Positions 15,880 to 25,344 of a stretch of DNA of 64,000 bases are shown piece by piece. The notes beneath the pieces were generated by a model. It was not told the origin of the DNA and did not search any database. It worked only from the letters and a program-made list of their open reading frames with translations. This DNA is from Modestobacter marinus. Its GTDB lineage: Bacteria; Actinomycetota; Actinomycetes; Mycobacteriales; Geodermatophilaceae. The stretch is taken from positions 53,557-117,556 of the forward strand of contig NZ_JABGCH010000016.1 of assembly GCF_019799945.1 (NCBI RefSeq), read 5' to 3'. Within the stretch, counting starts at the first letter, position 1; each line of letters begins with the position of its first letter. A program made the translations under genes and the position numbers.

Positions 15880-16545
15880 TCAGGAGAGGGGCAGCGCCAT
15901 CCCCAGGGCGGCGCCGGCCAGCATCGCCGGACCGAACGGCAGGTCGCCGTCCCGGCGCACGCGCCCGGCCGCCAGGAGGACCAGCACGGCAACCGCCTGC
16001 ACGGCGAAGGCGGCCAGCGCACCGGTGAGCAGGGGGGTCCAGCCGAGCCACCCCAGGTACAGGCCCAGGACCGCCGCCAGCTTGACGTCGCCCATGCCCA
16101 GCCCGCTCGGCGAGAGCACCGCGAGCACCAGGAAGCCGGCGAACATCGCGGCGGCGCCCAGCAGCGCGCGGAGGAGTGCCGGCCAGTCCCCGGTCGCCGC
16201 GGCGGCGCAGGCGAGGAGGACCGTCCCGGCCGCCAGGGTGGGCAGCACCACCCGGTCGGGCAGCAGCCGATGACGGGCGTCGACAACGGCGAGCAGGACG
16301 GCTGCCGTGGCGAGCACCAGGAACGCCGGCACCTCCGCGGACGCACCGAAGCGCAGGGCCACCAGCAGGAAGGCGGCGGCCGTCGCGAGCTCCACCACGG
16401 GTGGTCGCACTGCGGCGGCGCCGGGCCCCACGAGCTCGCGCGGCATCACCGGGACAGGCCAGGGGAACCGCCCCGCGACCCGGTTGACCAGCACGCCGGC
16501 ACCCAGGCCGAGAGCTGCCGCGACCGGCAGGAGGAGCAGGGGCAC
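15880..16545 (-). CDS. tadV: TadV/CpaA prepilin peptidase (family A24)
   Basis: A 221-residue membrane aspartic protease that cleaves Flp and TadE-type leaders. Both catalytic aspartates are seen: VVDARHRLLPDRV (about residue 88) and GMGDVKLAAV (about residue 150). About six to seven helices are present. The N-terminal methylase domain with its zinc cysteines is missing, as in Tad-type short peptidases; a shortened N-terminal remnant (VNRVAGRFPWPVPVMPREL) remains. It lies directly upstream of flp on the same strand. Confidence 0.9.
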   Translation of the reverse strand: MPLLLLPVAAALGLGAGVLVNRVAGRFPWPVPVMPRELVGPGAAAVRPPVVELATAAAFLLVALRFGASAEVPAFLVLATAAVLLAVVDARHRLLPDRVVLPTLAAGTVLLACAAAATGDWPALLRALLGAAAMFAGFLVLAVLSPSGLGMGDVKLAAVLGLYLGWLGWTPLLTGALAAFAVQAVAVLVLLAAGRVRRDGDLPFGPAMLAGAALGMALPLS

Positions 16546-16597
16546 CCCGGCACCCTGCCACGAGGGCGGCCGCCGGTCCGCTTCCCGCGCCGGCGAC

Positions 16598-17002
16598 TCA
16601 CCCCGCCGAGGCGGGCGCGGGGCCGAGCAGCCGCTCGATGAGGCGACGGTCCCCCGGCCAGGCGTCCAGGAGGACGTCCCGGGGCACCCGGCGGGCGGCG
16701 TAGCGCAGTGCCAGCGCCACCACCACGACGTCGTCCAGGGGCCCGATCACCGGCAGGAACTCCGGGATCAGGTCGACCGGGGAGAGCACCCAGAGCCCGG
16801 CGACGGCCAGCGCCGCCTTGGCCCGGCGCGGGACGGCGGGGTGCCGCCGCAGCCGGCGCACCGTGGTGAGGCAGGCGGGTAGGAAGCGGGCCAGCTCCCG
16901 CGGCAGCCCGGGGGGCAGCCGCCGGGCCAGCACCACGAGCAGCGCCCAGCTCAGGAGGACGACGCCCGCCCCCACCGCCACGGCCATCGCCCACGTGCGC
17001 AC
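16598..17002 (-). CDS. YkvA/DUF1232 membrane protein
   Basis: A 134-residue protein with an N-terminal helix (MAVAVGAGVVLLSWALLVVLA) and the DUF1232 core: VPRRAKAALAVAGLWVLSPVDLIPEFLPVIGPLDDVVVVALALRY. The 'SPVDLIPDFIPVLGYLDD' type motif is well conserved. Function unknown. The start is uncertain: GTG 17002 or the ATG five codons in. It lies just upstream of the tad operon on the same strand but need not belong to it. Confidence 0.8.
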   Translation of the reverse strand: MRTWAMAVAVGAGVVLLSWALLVVLARRLPPGLPRELARFLPACLTTVRRLRRHPAVPRRAKAALAVAGLWVLSPVDLIPEFLPVIGPLDDVVVVALALRYAARRVPRDVLLDAWPGDRRLIERLLGPAPASAG

Positions 17003-17107
17003 CGGCCCATCCTGCCCCGGCGGTGCGGCGGGCCGAACCGACAGCCTCCGCACAGCTCCAGGGGCCACACTTCCCGGCAGCGCAGCACCGCACGGAGGAG
17101 GTACTCG

Positions 17108-17593
17108 ATGGCGACGGAGCCCGATGCCGGCACCGCGAACGCGACAGGACCCGGGACGGCCGCACCACGAGCCCGCTCCTCGGACGCCGAGCGCGCCGCA
17201 TGCGTCGAGGCACTGCAGGACGCGGTGGCCCGTGGCCTGCTCACGCCCGACGAGGGCGGCGGGCGCATGGGGGCCGCCCTCGCCGCCCGCTTCCGGGACG
17301 AGCTGCCGGGGTTGACCGCCGACCTGCCACCGGCCGCCGCTCTCCCGCGGGCGGCGCCGCCCGGCTGGCCGCAGCTGGGCTCGATGCTGGCGGCGCAGGT
17401 GCGCCAGGCGGCGTCGGCCGTCCGGGCGGGTGGGCTGTGGTCGCGGCAGGCGCTGGTGGCCGCGCTCGTCGCGGTGCTGCTCATCGGCTTCCTCGTCACA
17501 CTCGGTCTGACGCTCGCCGGGCTCGGCGGACCGGACGCCTTCGACGGGTTCGCCGGCGGCGGCCCCGGCCACCACGGCGGCATCGGCCGCTGA
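17108..17593 (+). CDS. DUF1707 (SHOCT-like) domain membrane protein
   Basis: A 161-residue protein. After a ~22-residue Ala/Thr-rich lead comes RSSDAERAACVEALQDAVARG, then LTPDEGGGRMGAALAARFRDEL and LTADLP, the DUF1707 pattern. One membrane helix (ALVAALVAVLLIGFLVTLGL) follows, and the tail is Gly/His-rich (GGGPGHHGGIG). Function unknown. ATG 17108 is preceded by GGAGG. Divergent from the YkvA gene. Confidence 0.82.
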   Translation: MATEPDAGTANATGPGTAAPRARSSDAERAACVEALQDAVARGLLTPDEGGGRMGAALAARFRDELPGLTADLPPAAALPRAAPPGWPQLGSMLAAQVRQAASAVRAGGLWSRQALVAALVAVLLIGFLVTLGLTLAGLGGPDAFDGFAGGGPGHHGGIGR

Positions 17594-17671
17594 CCGGCCC
17601 GACCGCCCTCCATCGGGTGAACCCGGGAGGTCGGGCTCCACCGCGGCGCGGTAGCCGCCGATGACCCGGAC

Positions 17672-19924
17672 GTGACGACTGGTCCGGACACCCGGGTGCT
17701 GCCCGGTGCACCCCGCCGCACGCTGGCGGCCGTCGCCGTGCTCGTCGTTGCCACGCCCGCCGTGGGCGTCACCACCGGGTCGGACGCCGGGCACCTGCTG
17801 CTCACCCTCGGGCTGTTCGCCGCGCTGTGGCGGGTCGTGCACTGGCGCGCGCAGCGGGTCGACGCCGAGCGTCGACTCTGGCGCGGGCTGGAGCTGGCCG
17901 CCGCCCTGCACGCCGGGGCCGCCGTCACCGGGCTGGTGCTGCACATCACGGGAGCCGCCCGCGACCTCGTCCTGGCGCCCCTGGTGTGGGCCTCGATCGC
18001 GATCTTCCCCGCCGTGTACGGACCGCTGGTCCTGTGGAACCGGACCAGGACCCAGATCGCCGACCCGAACGACTCGGGCAACGGCCTGGCCGCCGTGCTC
18101 GCGGTCGCCGCGGTGACCGACACCGTGCTGGCGTACACCGGCGGCGCCGCCGGGGCCGGCCCGGTGTGGCTGGACCTGCCGCGGCTGCTCCAGCTGGGCA
18201 CGGCATTCGTCGTGCTGGGCACGGCCGCGACCGTGACCACGATCGTCGGGCTGCGCCGCGATCCCCGCAGCTGGCTGCTGCTGGGCTGCTTCGCCGGTGA
18301 CCTCGTCGCGGCGGCGCTGACCGCGGGCACCGCGGGCGCCCACGTGGGCTGGACGGCCTCGGCGGTCACGGTGCTGTGCACGTGCCTGGCCGCCGTCCTC
18401 CGCCCGGCCCAGGTGACGCCCCAGCCGACGGATCCCACGGCGACCACGGTGGGCGCGTTCGTCGTCGTCATGGCGTGCACCGCGGTGCTGACCCTCGGCG
18501 CGCTCGGCGCGCCCAGCGCGGCCGCGGGCACGTGGTGCGCCGGGATCGCGGCCGCCGCGGCGAGCCTGCGGCTGCTGTTCAACGTCCAGGACCTGAGCGA
18601 GCTCGCGGTCAGCCGGCGGGAGGCGCTCACCGACGACCTGACCGGACTGGCCAACCGGCGGGCGGTGCTGCGCCGGGTCCGGCGGCTGTGCGGCCGGCGC
18701 CAGCCGTTCGTGTTCGCGCTGCTCGACCTCGACAAGTTCAAGGAGGTCAACGACGGCCTCGGGCACGCAGCCGGCGACGACCTGCTGCAGCTGGTCGGAC
18801 GCCGGCTAGAGTCGATGCTCGGGCCCGATGCCGTGGTGGGCCGGCTGGGCGGCGACGAGTTCGCCATCGTCGTCCCGGCGGCGTCCCCCGGTCAGCCCTA
18901 CACCCTCGCCGCTCGGCTGGGCGCCGACCTGTGCCAGTGGATGGCCGAGCCGTTCGACGTCGGCGGGCTGACCCTGCACGTGCGGATCAGCGTCGGCGTC
19001 GCCCGGCACGACGGCGCCGGGCATGCCGCCGAGTCGTGCTCGACGGAGCTGCTCCGCCACGCGGACACCGCGCTGTACGACGCGAAGCGCTCCGGCAGCG
19101 GCGCCGTCGTCCACGACGCCACGCGGCATGCGGACAACAGCGGCCGCCTCGCGCTGGTCGAGGAGCTGCGCACCGCGATCGCGACCGGTCAGCTGGTGCT
19201 GCACCACCAGCCGCAGGTGGACGTCGGGACCGGCCGCACCGTCGGCGTGGAGGCCCTCGTCCGGTGGCAGCACCCCACCCGCGGGCTGCTGGGCCCGGCG
19301 GAGTTCGTGCCGCTGGCGGAGGTGCACGGGCTGATGGGCGCGGTCACCGACGTGGTGCTGTCGCAGGCGGTCGCCCAGGCGGCCCAATGGCGCCGGGACG
19401 GGCTGGACCTGCGGCTCTCGGTCAACCTGTCGGCCAGCAACCTGCTGGACACCGCGCTCCCGGAGCGGGTGCACGGACTGCTGCGGGCGCACGGGGTCCC
19501 GCCGTCGGCGCTGGTGCTCGAGGTGACCGAGACGGTGCTGATGAGCGACCCGGAGCGCAGCCTCGCCGTGGTCCGCGCACTGACCGAACTGGGCACGACC
19601 GTGAGCATCGACGACTTCGGCACCGGCTACGCCTCGCTGACCTACCTGCGGCAGCTGCCGGTCGCGGAGCTGAAGCTCGACCGGTCGTTCACCGCGGACC
19701 TGCTCACCGACCTGCGGACGGCGGCGATCGTCAGCAGCACCATCGACCTGGCGCACCAGCTCGGGTTGCGGGTGGTCGCCGAGGGCGTCGAGGACCCGGC
19801 GACGCTGGCGCACCTGAAGGCGCTGTCCTGCGACGAGAGCCAGGGCTTCCTGCACTCCCGGCCGCTGCCGGCCGCCGACCTGGTCAGCTGGCTGACGGTG
19901 CGGGAGCAGCTGCTGCGGGCCTGA
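17672..19924 (+). CDS. Dual GGDEF-EAL c-di-GMP protein with membrane domain
   Basis: A 750-residue protein. Residues ~15-290 contain about eight to ten helices as sensor/anchor. The GGDEF domain (from SRREALTDDLTGLANRRAVL) has an intact GRLGGDEFAIVV loop but no RxxD inhibitory site in the expected place. The EAL domain keeps all metal and catalytic residues I can check: VEALVRWQHP, NLSASNLLD, LEVTETVLM, IDDFGTGYASL, ELKLDRSF, VAEGVED and ESQGFL. Both synthesis and hydrolysis of c-di-GMP are therefore possible. GTG 17672 is the only start before the first helix. A strong terminator follows the stop. Confidence 0.88.
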   Translation: MTTGPDTRVLPGAPRRTLAAVAVLVVATPAVGVTTGSDAGHLLLTLGLFAALWRVVHWRAQRVDAERRLWRGLELAAALHAGAAVTGLVLHITGAARDLVLAPLVWASIAIFPAVYGPLVLWNRTRTQIADPNDSGNGLAAVLAVAAVTDTVLAYTGGAAGAGPVWLDLPRLLQLGTAFVVLGTAATVTTIVGLRRDPRSWLLLGCFAGDLVAAALTAGTAGAHVGWTASAVTVLCTCLAAVLRPAQVTPQPTDPTATTVGAFVVVMACTAVLTLGALGAPSAAAGTWCAGIAAAAASLRLLFNVQDLSELAVSRREALTDDLTGLANRRAVLRRVRRLCGRRQPFVFALLDLDKFKEVNDGLGHAAGDDLLQLVGRRLESMLGPDAVVGRLGGDEFAIVVPAASPGQPYTLAARLGADLCQWMAEPFDVGGLTLHVRISVGVARHDGAGHAAESCSTELLRHADTALYDAKRSGSGAVVHDATRHADNSGRLALVEELRTAIATGQLVLHHQPQVDVGTGRTVGVEALVRWQHPTRGLLGPAEFVPLAEVHGLMGAVTDVVLSQAVAQAAQWRRDGLDLRLSVNLSASNLLDTALPERVHGLLRAHGVPPSALVLEVTETVLMSDPERSLAVVRALTELGTTVSIDDFGTGYASLTYLRQLPVAELKLDRSFTADLLTDLRTAAIVSSTIDLAHQLGLRVVAEGVEDPATLAHLKALSCDESQGFLHSRPLPAADLVSWLTVREQLLRA

Positions 19925-19940
19925 CCCGCGACCCGGACGC

Positions 19941-19981
19941 CGACGGGCCCGGCCCTCCGCAGCGGAGGACCGGGCCCGTCG
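19941..19981. terminator. Strong bidirectional terminator hairpin
   Basis: Nearly perfect inverted repeat of about 19-20 bp per arm, starting GACGGGCCCGG and returning as CCGGGCCCGTC around a CAG loop, with one mismatch. It lies between the convergent GGDEF-EAL and symporter genes and serves both. Confidence 0.85.
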
Positions 19982-19994
19982 GTGGTGCGGTGGA

Positions 19995-21350
19995 TCAGGC
20001 GTTCGCGGGCCGCAGGTCGGCGTCCACGCCACCGGTCTCGGCGACCGGGGCCAGCGGCTCGACCGGACGACCGGAGTGGAACCGCTCCAGGTCCAGGATG
20101 CCCTCGCGCTTGGCGACGATCGTCGGGACCAGCGCCTGGCCGGCCACGTTGACCGCGGTGCGGCCCATGTCGAGGATCGGGTCGATCGCCAGCAGCAGAC
20201 CGACCCCGGCCAGGGGCAGGCCCAGCGTGGACAGCGTGAGGGTCAGCATGACCACGGCGCCGGTGACGCCCGCGGTCGCGGCGGAGCCGACGACGGAGAC
20301 CAGCGCGATCAGCAGGTAGTCCGTGATCGACAGGTCCACGTCGAAGAACTGCGCGACGAAGATCGCGGCGAGCGCGGGGTAGATCGCCGCGCAGCCGTCC
20401 ATCTTCGTGGTCGCGCCCAGCGGGACGGCGAACGAGGCGTAGCTCCGCGGCACGCCCAGCTCCTGCTCGGTGACCCGCTCGGTGACGGGCAGGGTGCCGA
20501 TCGAGGAGCGGGACACGAACGCCAGCTGGATGGCCGGCCAGGCACCGGCGAACCAGCGCACCGGCGACAGGCCGTGCGCACGGAGCAGCACCGGGTAGAC
20601 GACGAAGAGCACCAGGGCCAGCCCGGCGTAGACGGCGCCGGCGAAGACGCCCAGCGAGCCGAGGGACTCCCAGCCGTAGGTGGCCACCGCGTTGCCGATG
20701 AGGCCGAGCGTGCCGATCGGGGCCAGCAGGATGACCCACCAGAGGACCTTCTGCACGATCGCGAGCGCGGCGCGCACGACGGCGAGGAAGGGCTCCGCCG
20801 GCTCGCCGACCTTCAGCGCGGCCACGCCGATCGCGACGGCGAGCACGATGAGCTGCAGCACGTTGAACGACAGCCCGACCGACCCGTCGTCGTGCGCGGC
20901 GGCCTGCAGGCCGAGGACGTTGCCCGGCACGAGACCGGTCAGGAAGTCGAACCAGGAGCCGGTGGACGGCGGCGGGGCCTGGGCTGCGGCGTCGACGGAG
21001 CTGTTCCTGCCGGGCTCGGTGAGCAGGCCCAGGCCGATGCCGATGGATACGGCGATCAGCGCGGTGATGCCGAACCAGAGCAGGGTCTGCCCGGCGAGCC
21101 GGGCGGCGTTGGAGACCTGCTTGAGGTTCGCGATGCTGACGATCACCGCGGTGACGATCAGCGGCGGGACGAGGACCTTCAGCAGCGTGACGAAGGTGTT
21201 GCCGACCGTCTGCAGCGTGCTGGTGAGCCAGTTCGGCGAGCCGTCGGCGACGGGACCGATCTCCCGGGCCACGAGGCCCAGGACGACGCCGAGCACGAGG
21301 GCGAGGAGGACCTGCGCCGCGAAGGGGACGCGACGGAGACGTGCGAGCAC
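19995..21350 (-). CDS. Dicarboxylate/amino acid:cation symporter (DAACS family)
   Basis: A 451-residue membrane carrier of the GltP/DctA family, expected to import glutamate, aspartate or C4-dicarboxylates with Na+ or H+. Typical regions are QVLLALVLGVVLGLV (first helix), the serine-rich re-entrant segment SRSSIGTLPV (about residue 295), the variant of NMDGT reading TKMDGCAAIYP, and ATAGVTGAVVMLTLTLSTLGLP near the end. GTG 21350 is chosen because GAAAGG lies 7 bases upstream. The unusual SSIGTLP and KMDGC variants leave the substrate open; the neighbouring aconitase suggests a di- or tricarboxylate. Confidence 0.85.
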   Translation of the reverse strand: MLARLRRVPFAAQVLLALVLGVVLGLVAREIGPVADGSPNWLTSTLQTVGNTFVTLLKVLVPPLIVTAVIVSIANLKQVSNAARLAGQTLLWFGITALIAVSIGIGLGLLTEPGRNSSVDAAAQAPPPSTGSWFDFLTGLVPGNVLGLQAAAHDDGSVGLSFNVLQLIVLAVAIGVAALKVGEPAEPFLAVVRAALAIVQKVLWWVILLAPIGTLGLIGNAVATYGWESLGSLGVFAGAVYAGLALVLFVVYPVLLRAHGLSPVRWFAGAWPAIQLAFVSRSSIGTLPVTERVTEQELGVPRSYASFAVPLGATTKMDGCAAIYPALAAIFVAQFFDVDLSITDYLLIALVSVVGSAATAGVTGAVVMLTLTLSTLGLPLAGVGLLLAIDPILDMGRTAVNVAGQALVPTIVAKREGILDLERFHSGRPVEPLAPVAETGGVDADLRPANA

Positions 21351-21541
21351 AGAGGTGCCTTTCGGGGAGGAGCTTCGGGAGGAGGGGACGGCGGCGCGCA
21401 CGGCGTCAACAGCCGGCGGTCGTCACCCGGCCGAAGTCGAGCTCGCGCCGTCGCGTGAGGCCCCAGAGGTTGTGCACGCAGGGCTCAATGCCACACCCGG
21501 GTCGTTGCATCCCGCCTGTGCCGCACCTCACGGCGCGCGCA

Positions 21542-24367
21542 TCAGTCCTGCGTCGTCCCGCCGGAGCCGGCCGTGGCCAGCAGGTCGCGGAGGACGAACC
21601 GCATGATCCCGCCGTGCCGGTAGTGCTCCGCCTCCCGCGCGGTGTCCAGCCGGACCCGGGCCTGGAAGGCCCGGCCGTCCGTGAGGACGGTGACCGTGGT
21701 GCCACCTCCCGGCGTCACGGCCTGGGCGAGTCCGCGGATGTCGAAGACCTCGGTCCCCGTGAGCCCGAGGCTCTCGGCGTTCTCCCCGTCCAGGAACTGG
21801 AGCGGGAGCACCCCCATGCCGACCAGGTTCGACCGGTGGATGCGCTCGAAGGACTCCGCGAGCACCGCACGGACCCCGAGCAGCGCGGGGCCCTTGGCGG
21901 CCCAGTCGCGCGACGACCCGCTGCCGTACTCCTTGCCCGCCACCACGAGCAGCGGGACGCCGGCCGCCCGGTAGGCGAGCGCGGCGTCGTAGATCGACTC
22001 CACCTCGCCGGTGAGGAAGTTGTTCGTCCAGCCCCCGACCGTGCCCGGGGTGAGCTGGTTGCGCAGCCGGACGTTGGCGAAGCAGCCCCGCATCATCACC
22101 TCGTGGTTGCCGCGGCGTGAGGCGTAGGTGTTGAGCTCGAACCGGGGCACGCCGAGGTCCGTCAGGTACCGGCCGGCCGGCGTGTGCGGCGGGATCGCGC
22201 CCGCCGGCGAGACGTGGTCGGTGGTCACCGAGTCGCCGAGCTGCACGAGCACGCGGGCACCGGTGACGTCCTGGACGGCGTCGGGCTCGGCGGGCATCCC
22301 GTCGAGGTAGGGGGGACGGCGCAGGTACGTCGACCCCTGCTCCCAGGCGAAGGTCTCCCCCACCGGCACGTCCAGTCCCCGCCAGCGATGGTCGCCACTG
22401 AAGACGTCGGCGTAGGCCCGGGTGAACATGCCGGCGTCGAGGGTGGCCTCGATGACCTCCTGCACCTCGCGGGAGGTGGGCCAGATGTCGCGCAGGTACA
22501 CCGGCCGGCCGTCCGACCCGGTGCCCAGCGGTTCCCGCACCGGATCGATGTCCATGGTCCCGGCGATGGCGTAGGCCACTACCAGCGGCGGCGACGCCAG
22601 GTAGTTCATCCGGACGTCCGGGTTGCTCCGCCCGTCGAAGTTGCGGTTGCCGGACAGCACCGACACCACGGTGAGGTCGTGGTCGGCGACCGCGCGGGAC
22701 ACCTCGTCGATGAGCGGCCCGGACGCCCCGATGCAGGTCATGCAGCCGTAGCCGGCGAGGTGGAAGCCCAGGGCCTTGAGGTACGGGGTGAGGCCGGCCT
22801 CGTCGAAGTAGTCGGTGACGGTCCGCGAGCCCGGCGAGAGGCTGGTCTTCACCCAGGGCTGCGCGCGCAGGCCCCGCTCGACGGCCTTCTTCGCCAGCAG
22901 CCCGGCGGCCACCATGACCGTCGGGTTGGACGTGTTGGTGCACGAGGTGATCGACGCGATGGCGACGCTCCCGTGCGAGAGCTGCGCGGGTCGGCCGCCG
23001 AGGGTGACGGCCACCGTCCCGGACGTCCGCGGCGAGACCGGCTCGTTCGTGGTGGGCAGGGGCGGGAGCTCGGCGACCGGCGCCTCCGTGTCGATCGCCG
23101 GCGGGTCGCTGGCGGGGAACGACTCCTCCGACGCCTCGTCGACCCAGGACGTCACGGCAGCCGGCGACGCCGGGACGTCGAGGGCGAGGGCGGCTCCGAG
23201 AGCGGAGCGGAACCCCTCCTTGGCCCGGTCCAGCCGGACCCGCTGCTGCGGCCGGCTGGGACCGGCCAGCGACGGGACGACGGTCGCCAGGTCGAGCTCC
23301 AGGAACTCGGTGTAGCGCGGTACCGCCGTCGGGTCGTGCCAGAGCCCCTGCTCCTTGGCGTAGGCCTCGACCAGGGCGACCTTCCGGTCGTCTCGGCCGG
23401 TGAAGCGCAGGTACCGCAGGGTCTCGTCGTCGATCGGCCAGAACGCGCAGGTGGAGCCGAACTCCGGGCTCATGTTGGAGATGGTCACGCGGTCGGCGAG
23501 CGTGGTCCCGGAGACGCCGGGTCCGTAGAACTCCACGAACTTCCCGACCACACCGTGCCCGCGGAGCGTCTCGGTGATGGTCAGCACCAGGTCGGTGGCG
23601 GTGGACCCCTCGGGCAGCGAGCCGTGCAGGCGGATGCCGACGACCGGCGGGATCAGCATCGACAGCGACTGGCCGAGCATGGCCGCCTCGGCCTCGATCC
23701 CACCGATCCCCCACCCGAGGACGCCGAGGCCGTTGACCATCGTGGTGTGCGAGTCCGTTCCGAGGCAGACGTCCGGGAACGCCCAGCCGTCCTGCTCCAT
23801 GACCACGCGCGCGAGGAACTCGACGTTGACCTGGTGCATGATCCCGGTCCCCGGCGGGACCACCACGAAGTTCTGCAGCGTCGACTGGCCCCACCGGAGG
23901 AACCGGTAGCGCTCGGCGTTGCGCGAGTACTCGATCTCGACGTTGCGCTCGAACGCGTCCGCGGTGCCGAACACGTCGGCGATGACCGAGTGGTCGACCA
24001 CCAGTTCCGCCGGGATGGCCGGGTTGACCAGGTCCGCCCGGCCGCGCAGCTCGTCCGCGGCGTCCCGCATGGCGGCGAGGTCGGCCAGCGTCGGCACACC
24101 GTTCGTGTCGTGCAGGAAGATGCGGGACGGGGTGAGGTCCACGGCAGCGCCGGACGGGCCCGCCGTACCCCACGCCAGCAGTGCCTCCACCTGCTCCCCG
24201 GTCACCCGGACGCCGTCCTCGTGGCGGAGCAGGCTCTCCAGGACGATCCGCAGGCTGATCGGCAGCTCCGGCGGGGCGGTCCCCGCGAGGCGGTGGATCG
24301 CATGCTGCTGATCCCCCACCGTCAGGGTCCCCGCGGTGTCGAAGCTGTTGGCGCCGCGCGTGCTCAC
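21542..24367 (-). CDS. acnA: Aconitate hydratase (AcnA-type)
   Basis: A 941-residue [4Fe-4S] enzyme of the aconitase A family, isomerising citrate to isocitrate via cis-aconitate or acting on a related tricarboxylate. Iron-sulfur ligands are visible in SCTNTSNP (about residue 485) and in GYGCMTCIGASGP (Cys-x2-Cys, about residue 555). Other signatures are CLGTDSHTTMVNGLGVLGWG, GVVGKFVEFYG, SGNRNFDGR and KEYGSGSSRDWAAKG of the swivelling domain. The inter-domain linker before SCTN is long and Pro/Glu-rich and carries DEASEESFPASDPPA. GTG 24367 is preceded by GAGGAAGGA. It is divergent from gntR, so a pathway-specific rather than purely housekeeping role is likely. Confidence 0.9.
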   Translation of the reverse strand: MSTRGANSFDTAGTLTVGDQQHAIHRLAGTAPPELPISLRIVLESLLRHEDGVRVTGEQVEALLAWGTAGPSGAAVDLTPSRIFLHDTNGVPTLADLAAMRDAADELRGRADLVNPAIPAELVVDHSVIADVFGTADAFERNVEIEYSRNAERYRFLRWGQSTLQNFVVVPPGTGIMHQVNVEFLARVVMEQDGWAFPDVCLGTDSHTTMVNGLGVLGWGIGGIEAEAAMLGQSLSMLIPPVVGIRLHGSLPEGSTATDLVLTITETLRGHGVVGKFVEFYGPGVSGTTLADRVTISNMSPEFGSTCAFWPIDDETLRYLRFTGRDDRKVALVEAYAKEQGLWHDPTAVPRYTEFLELDLATVVPSLAGPSRPQQRVRLDRAKEGFRSALGAALALDVPASPAAVTSWVDEASEESFPASDPPAIDTEAPVAELPPLPTTNEPVSPRTSGTVAVTLGGRPAQLSHGSVAIASITSCTNTSNPTVMVAAGLLAKKAVERGLRAQPWVKTSLSPGSRTVTDYFDEAGLTPYLKALGFHLAGYGCMTCIGASGPLIDEVSRAVADHDLTVVSVLSGNRNFDGRSNPDVRMNYLASPPLVVAYAIAGTMDIDPVREPLGTGSDGRPVYLRDIWPTSREVQEVIEATLDAGMFTRAYADVFSGDHRWRGLDVPVGETFAWEQGSTYLRRPPYLDGMPAEPDAVQDVTGARVLVQLGDSVTTDHVSPAGAIPPHTPAGRYLTDLGVPRFELNTYASRRGNHEVMMRGCFANVRLRNQLTPGTVGGWTNNFLTGEVESIYDAALAYRAAGVPLLVVAGKEYGSGSSRDWAAKGPALLGVRAVLAESFERIHRSNLVGMGVLPLQFLDGENAESLGLTGTEVFDIRGLAQAVTPGGGTTVTVLTDGRAFQARVRLDTAREAEHYRHGGIMRFVLRDLLATAGSGGTTQD

Positions 24368-24464
24368 GATCGTCCTTCCTCGGTCCGGTCGGCCGGCCGG
24401 CCCTCCGGGATGTCGTCGGGGAACAGCGGCAGGCAGTAGGTGATGCCGTGACTCCCGTCCCACC

Positions 24465-24488
24465 ATGAGCGTTATAAGCTATGAGCGT
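24465..24488. promoter_or_regulatory. Direct repeat in acnA-gntR divergent promoter, candidate GntR operator
   Basis: ATGAGCGT occurs at 24465-24472 and again at 24481-24488, 16 bp apart, with TATAAC between them on the minus strand (24471-24476), suitable as the acnA -10 element. The gntR side has the same TATAACG string at 24628-24634. Shared boxes near both promoters suggest control by the divergently encoded GntR protein; this is inference. Confidence 0.45.
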
Positions 24489-24559
24489 CAAGTCCCCGTG
24501 TGGCGCCGGACTTGTCCCCGCAGGCCGATCCGGCTTCATGGCTGGTCGCGGCCCCGCCG

Positions 24560-24580
24560 CTGGCCACTCGCGGTGGCCAG
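24560..24580. promoter_or_regulatory. Inverted repeat in acnA-gntR intergenic region
   Basis: Arms CTGGCCAC and GTGGCCAG around a 5-bp TCGCG spacer, a perfect 8+8 dyad in the middle of the 287-bp divergent region. It could be an operator for the GntR regulator or a small hairpin. The rest of the region (24368-24654) has no gene. Confidence 0.4.
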
Positions 24581-24654
24581 AACACCCCGGAAGGTCGTGT
24601 CGCCTAGCCGTAACAGGCCAGGTTGGCTATAACGGTGTCGAGACAGGAGGCCTC

Positions 24655-25344
24655 ATGACCCAACCGGCGGAGCTGTACGCGACCAAGAGCGACTTCGCGT
24701 ACACACGCGTGCGAGAGCTGATCCTCTCCGGGGAGCTCGAACCCGGCTCGGTCATCAACCAGGCCGTCCTGGCAAGGGAGATCGGCATCAGCACCACGCC
24801 GCTGCGGGAGGCGCTGCGGCGGCTGATGCAGCAGGGCCTCGTCGAGCTCGACGCGCACCGCGACGCGCGGGTGACGCAGCTGAACGCCGAGGAGGCACGG
24901 GATCTGCTCGAGGTGCGCCGCTCCCTCGATCCGATGGCCGCGTCCCTGGCCGCCGAGCGACGGACCAGGCAGGACCTCGTCGAGATGCGGGCCAGTCTCG
25001 ACGGGCTGGACGCCCTGCCGAGCAACCCCACGATGACCCAGCTCCTCGCGCACCGGCGCTTCCACACGGCGGTCTACCGCGCCTCGCACAACGCGCTGCT
25101 CATCGAGATGCTCGACGGCCTGTGGGACCAAGGCGACCGCTACCGGCGGCACGGCCTCCAGGTCGAACGCAGTCCGGAGGAACGGGCCATGAAGGCCAAC
25201 GAGCACCAGCTGCTCTTCCAGGCCATCGTGGAAGGTGACACCGAGACCGCCGCCGACGTGATGCGCGCCCACATCCAGACCAGCCTGGGCGCCAAGTCCG
25301 CCTGGCGGCTGGCGAAGCCGGGCGCTTCCGCCGACGAGTCTTGA
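24655..25344 (+). CDS. GntR family regulator, FadR/FCD subfamily
   Basis: A 229-residue DNA-binding repressor or activator. The winged helix spans residues ~10-75 ([55 protein letters not shown]). The FCD ligand domain follows, with [34 protein letters not shown] and [14 protein letters not shown], whose His/Asp residues usually bind a metal and an organic acid. ATG 24655 follows AGGAGG. It is first in a likely operon with the MFS and RraA genes and divergent from acnA, so it probably senses the substrate they handle. Confidence 0.9.
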   Translation: MTQPAELYATKSDFAYTRVRELILSGELEPGSVINQAVLAREIGISTTPLREALRRLMQQGLVELDAHRDARVTQLNAEEARDLLEVRRSLDPMAASLAAERRTRQDLVEMRASLDGLDALPSNPTMTQLLAHRRFHTAVYRASHNALLIEMLDGLWDQGDRYRRHGLQVERSPEERAMKANEHQLLFQAIVEGDTETAADVMRAHIQTSLGAKSAWRLAKPGASADES

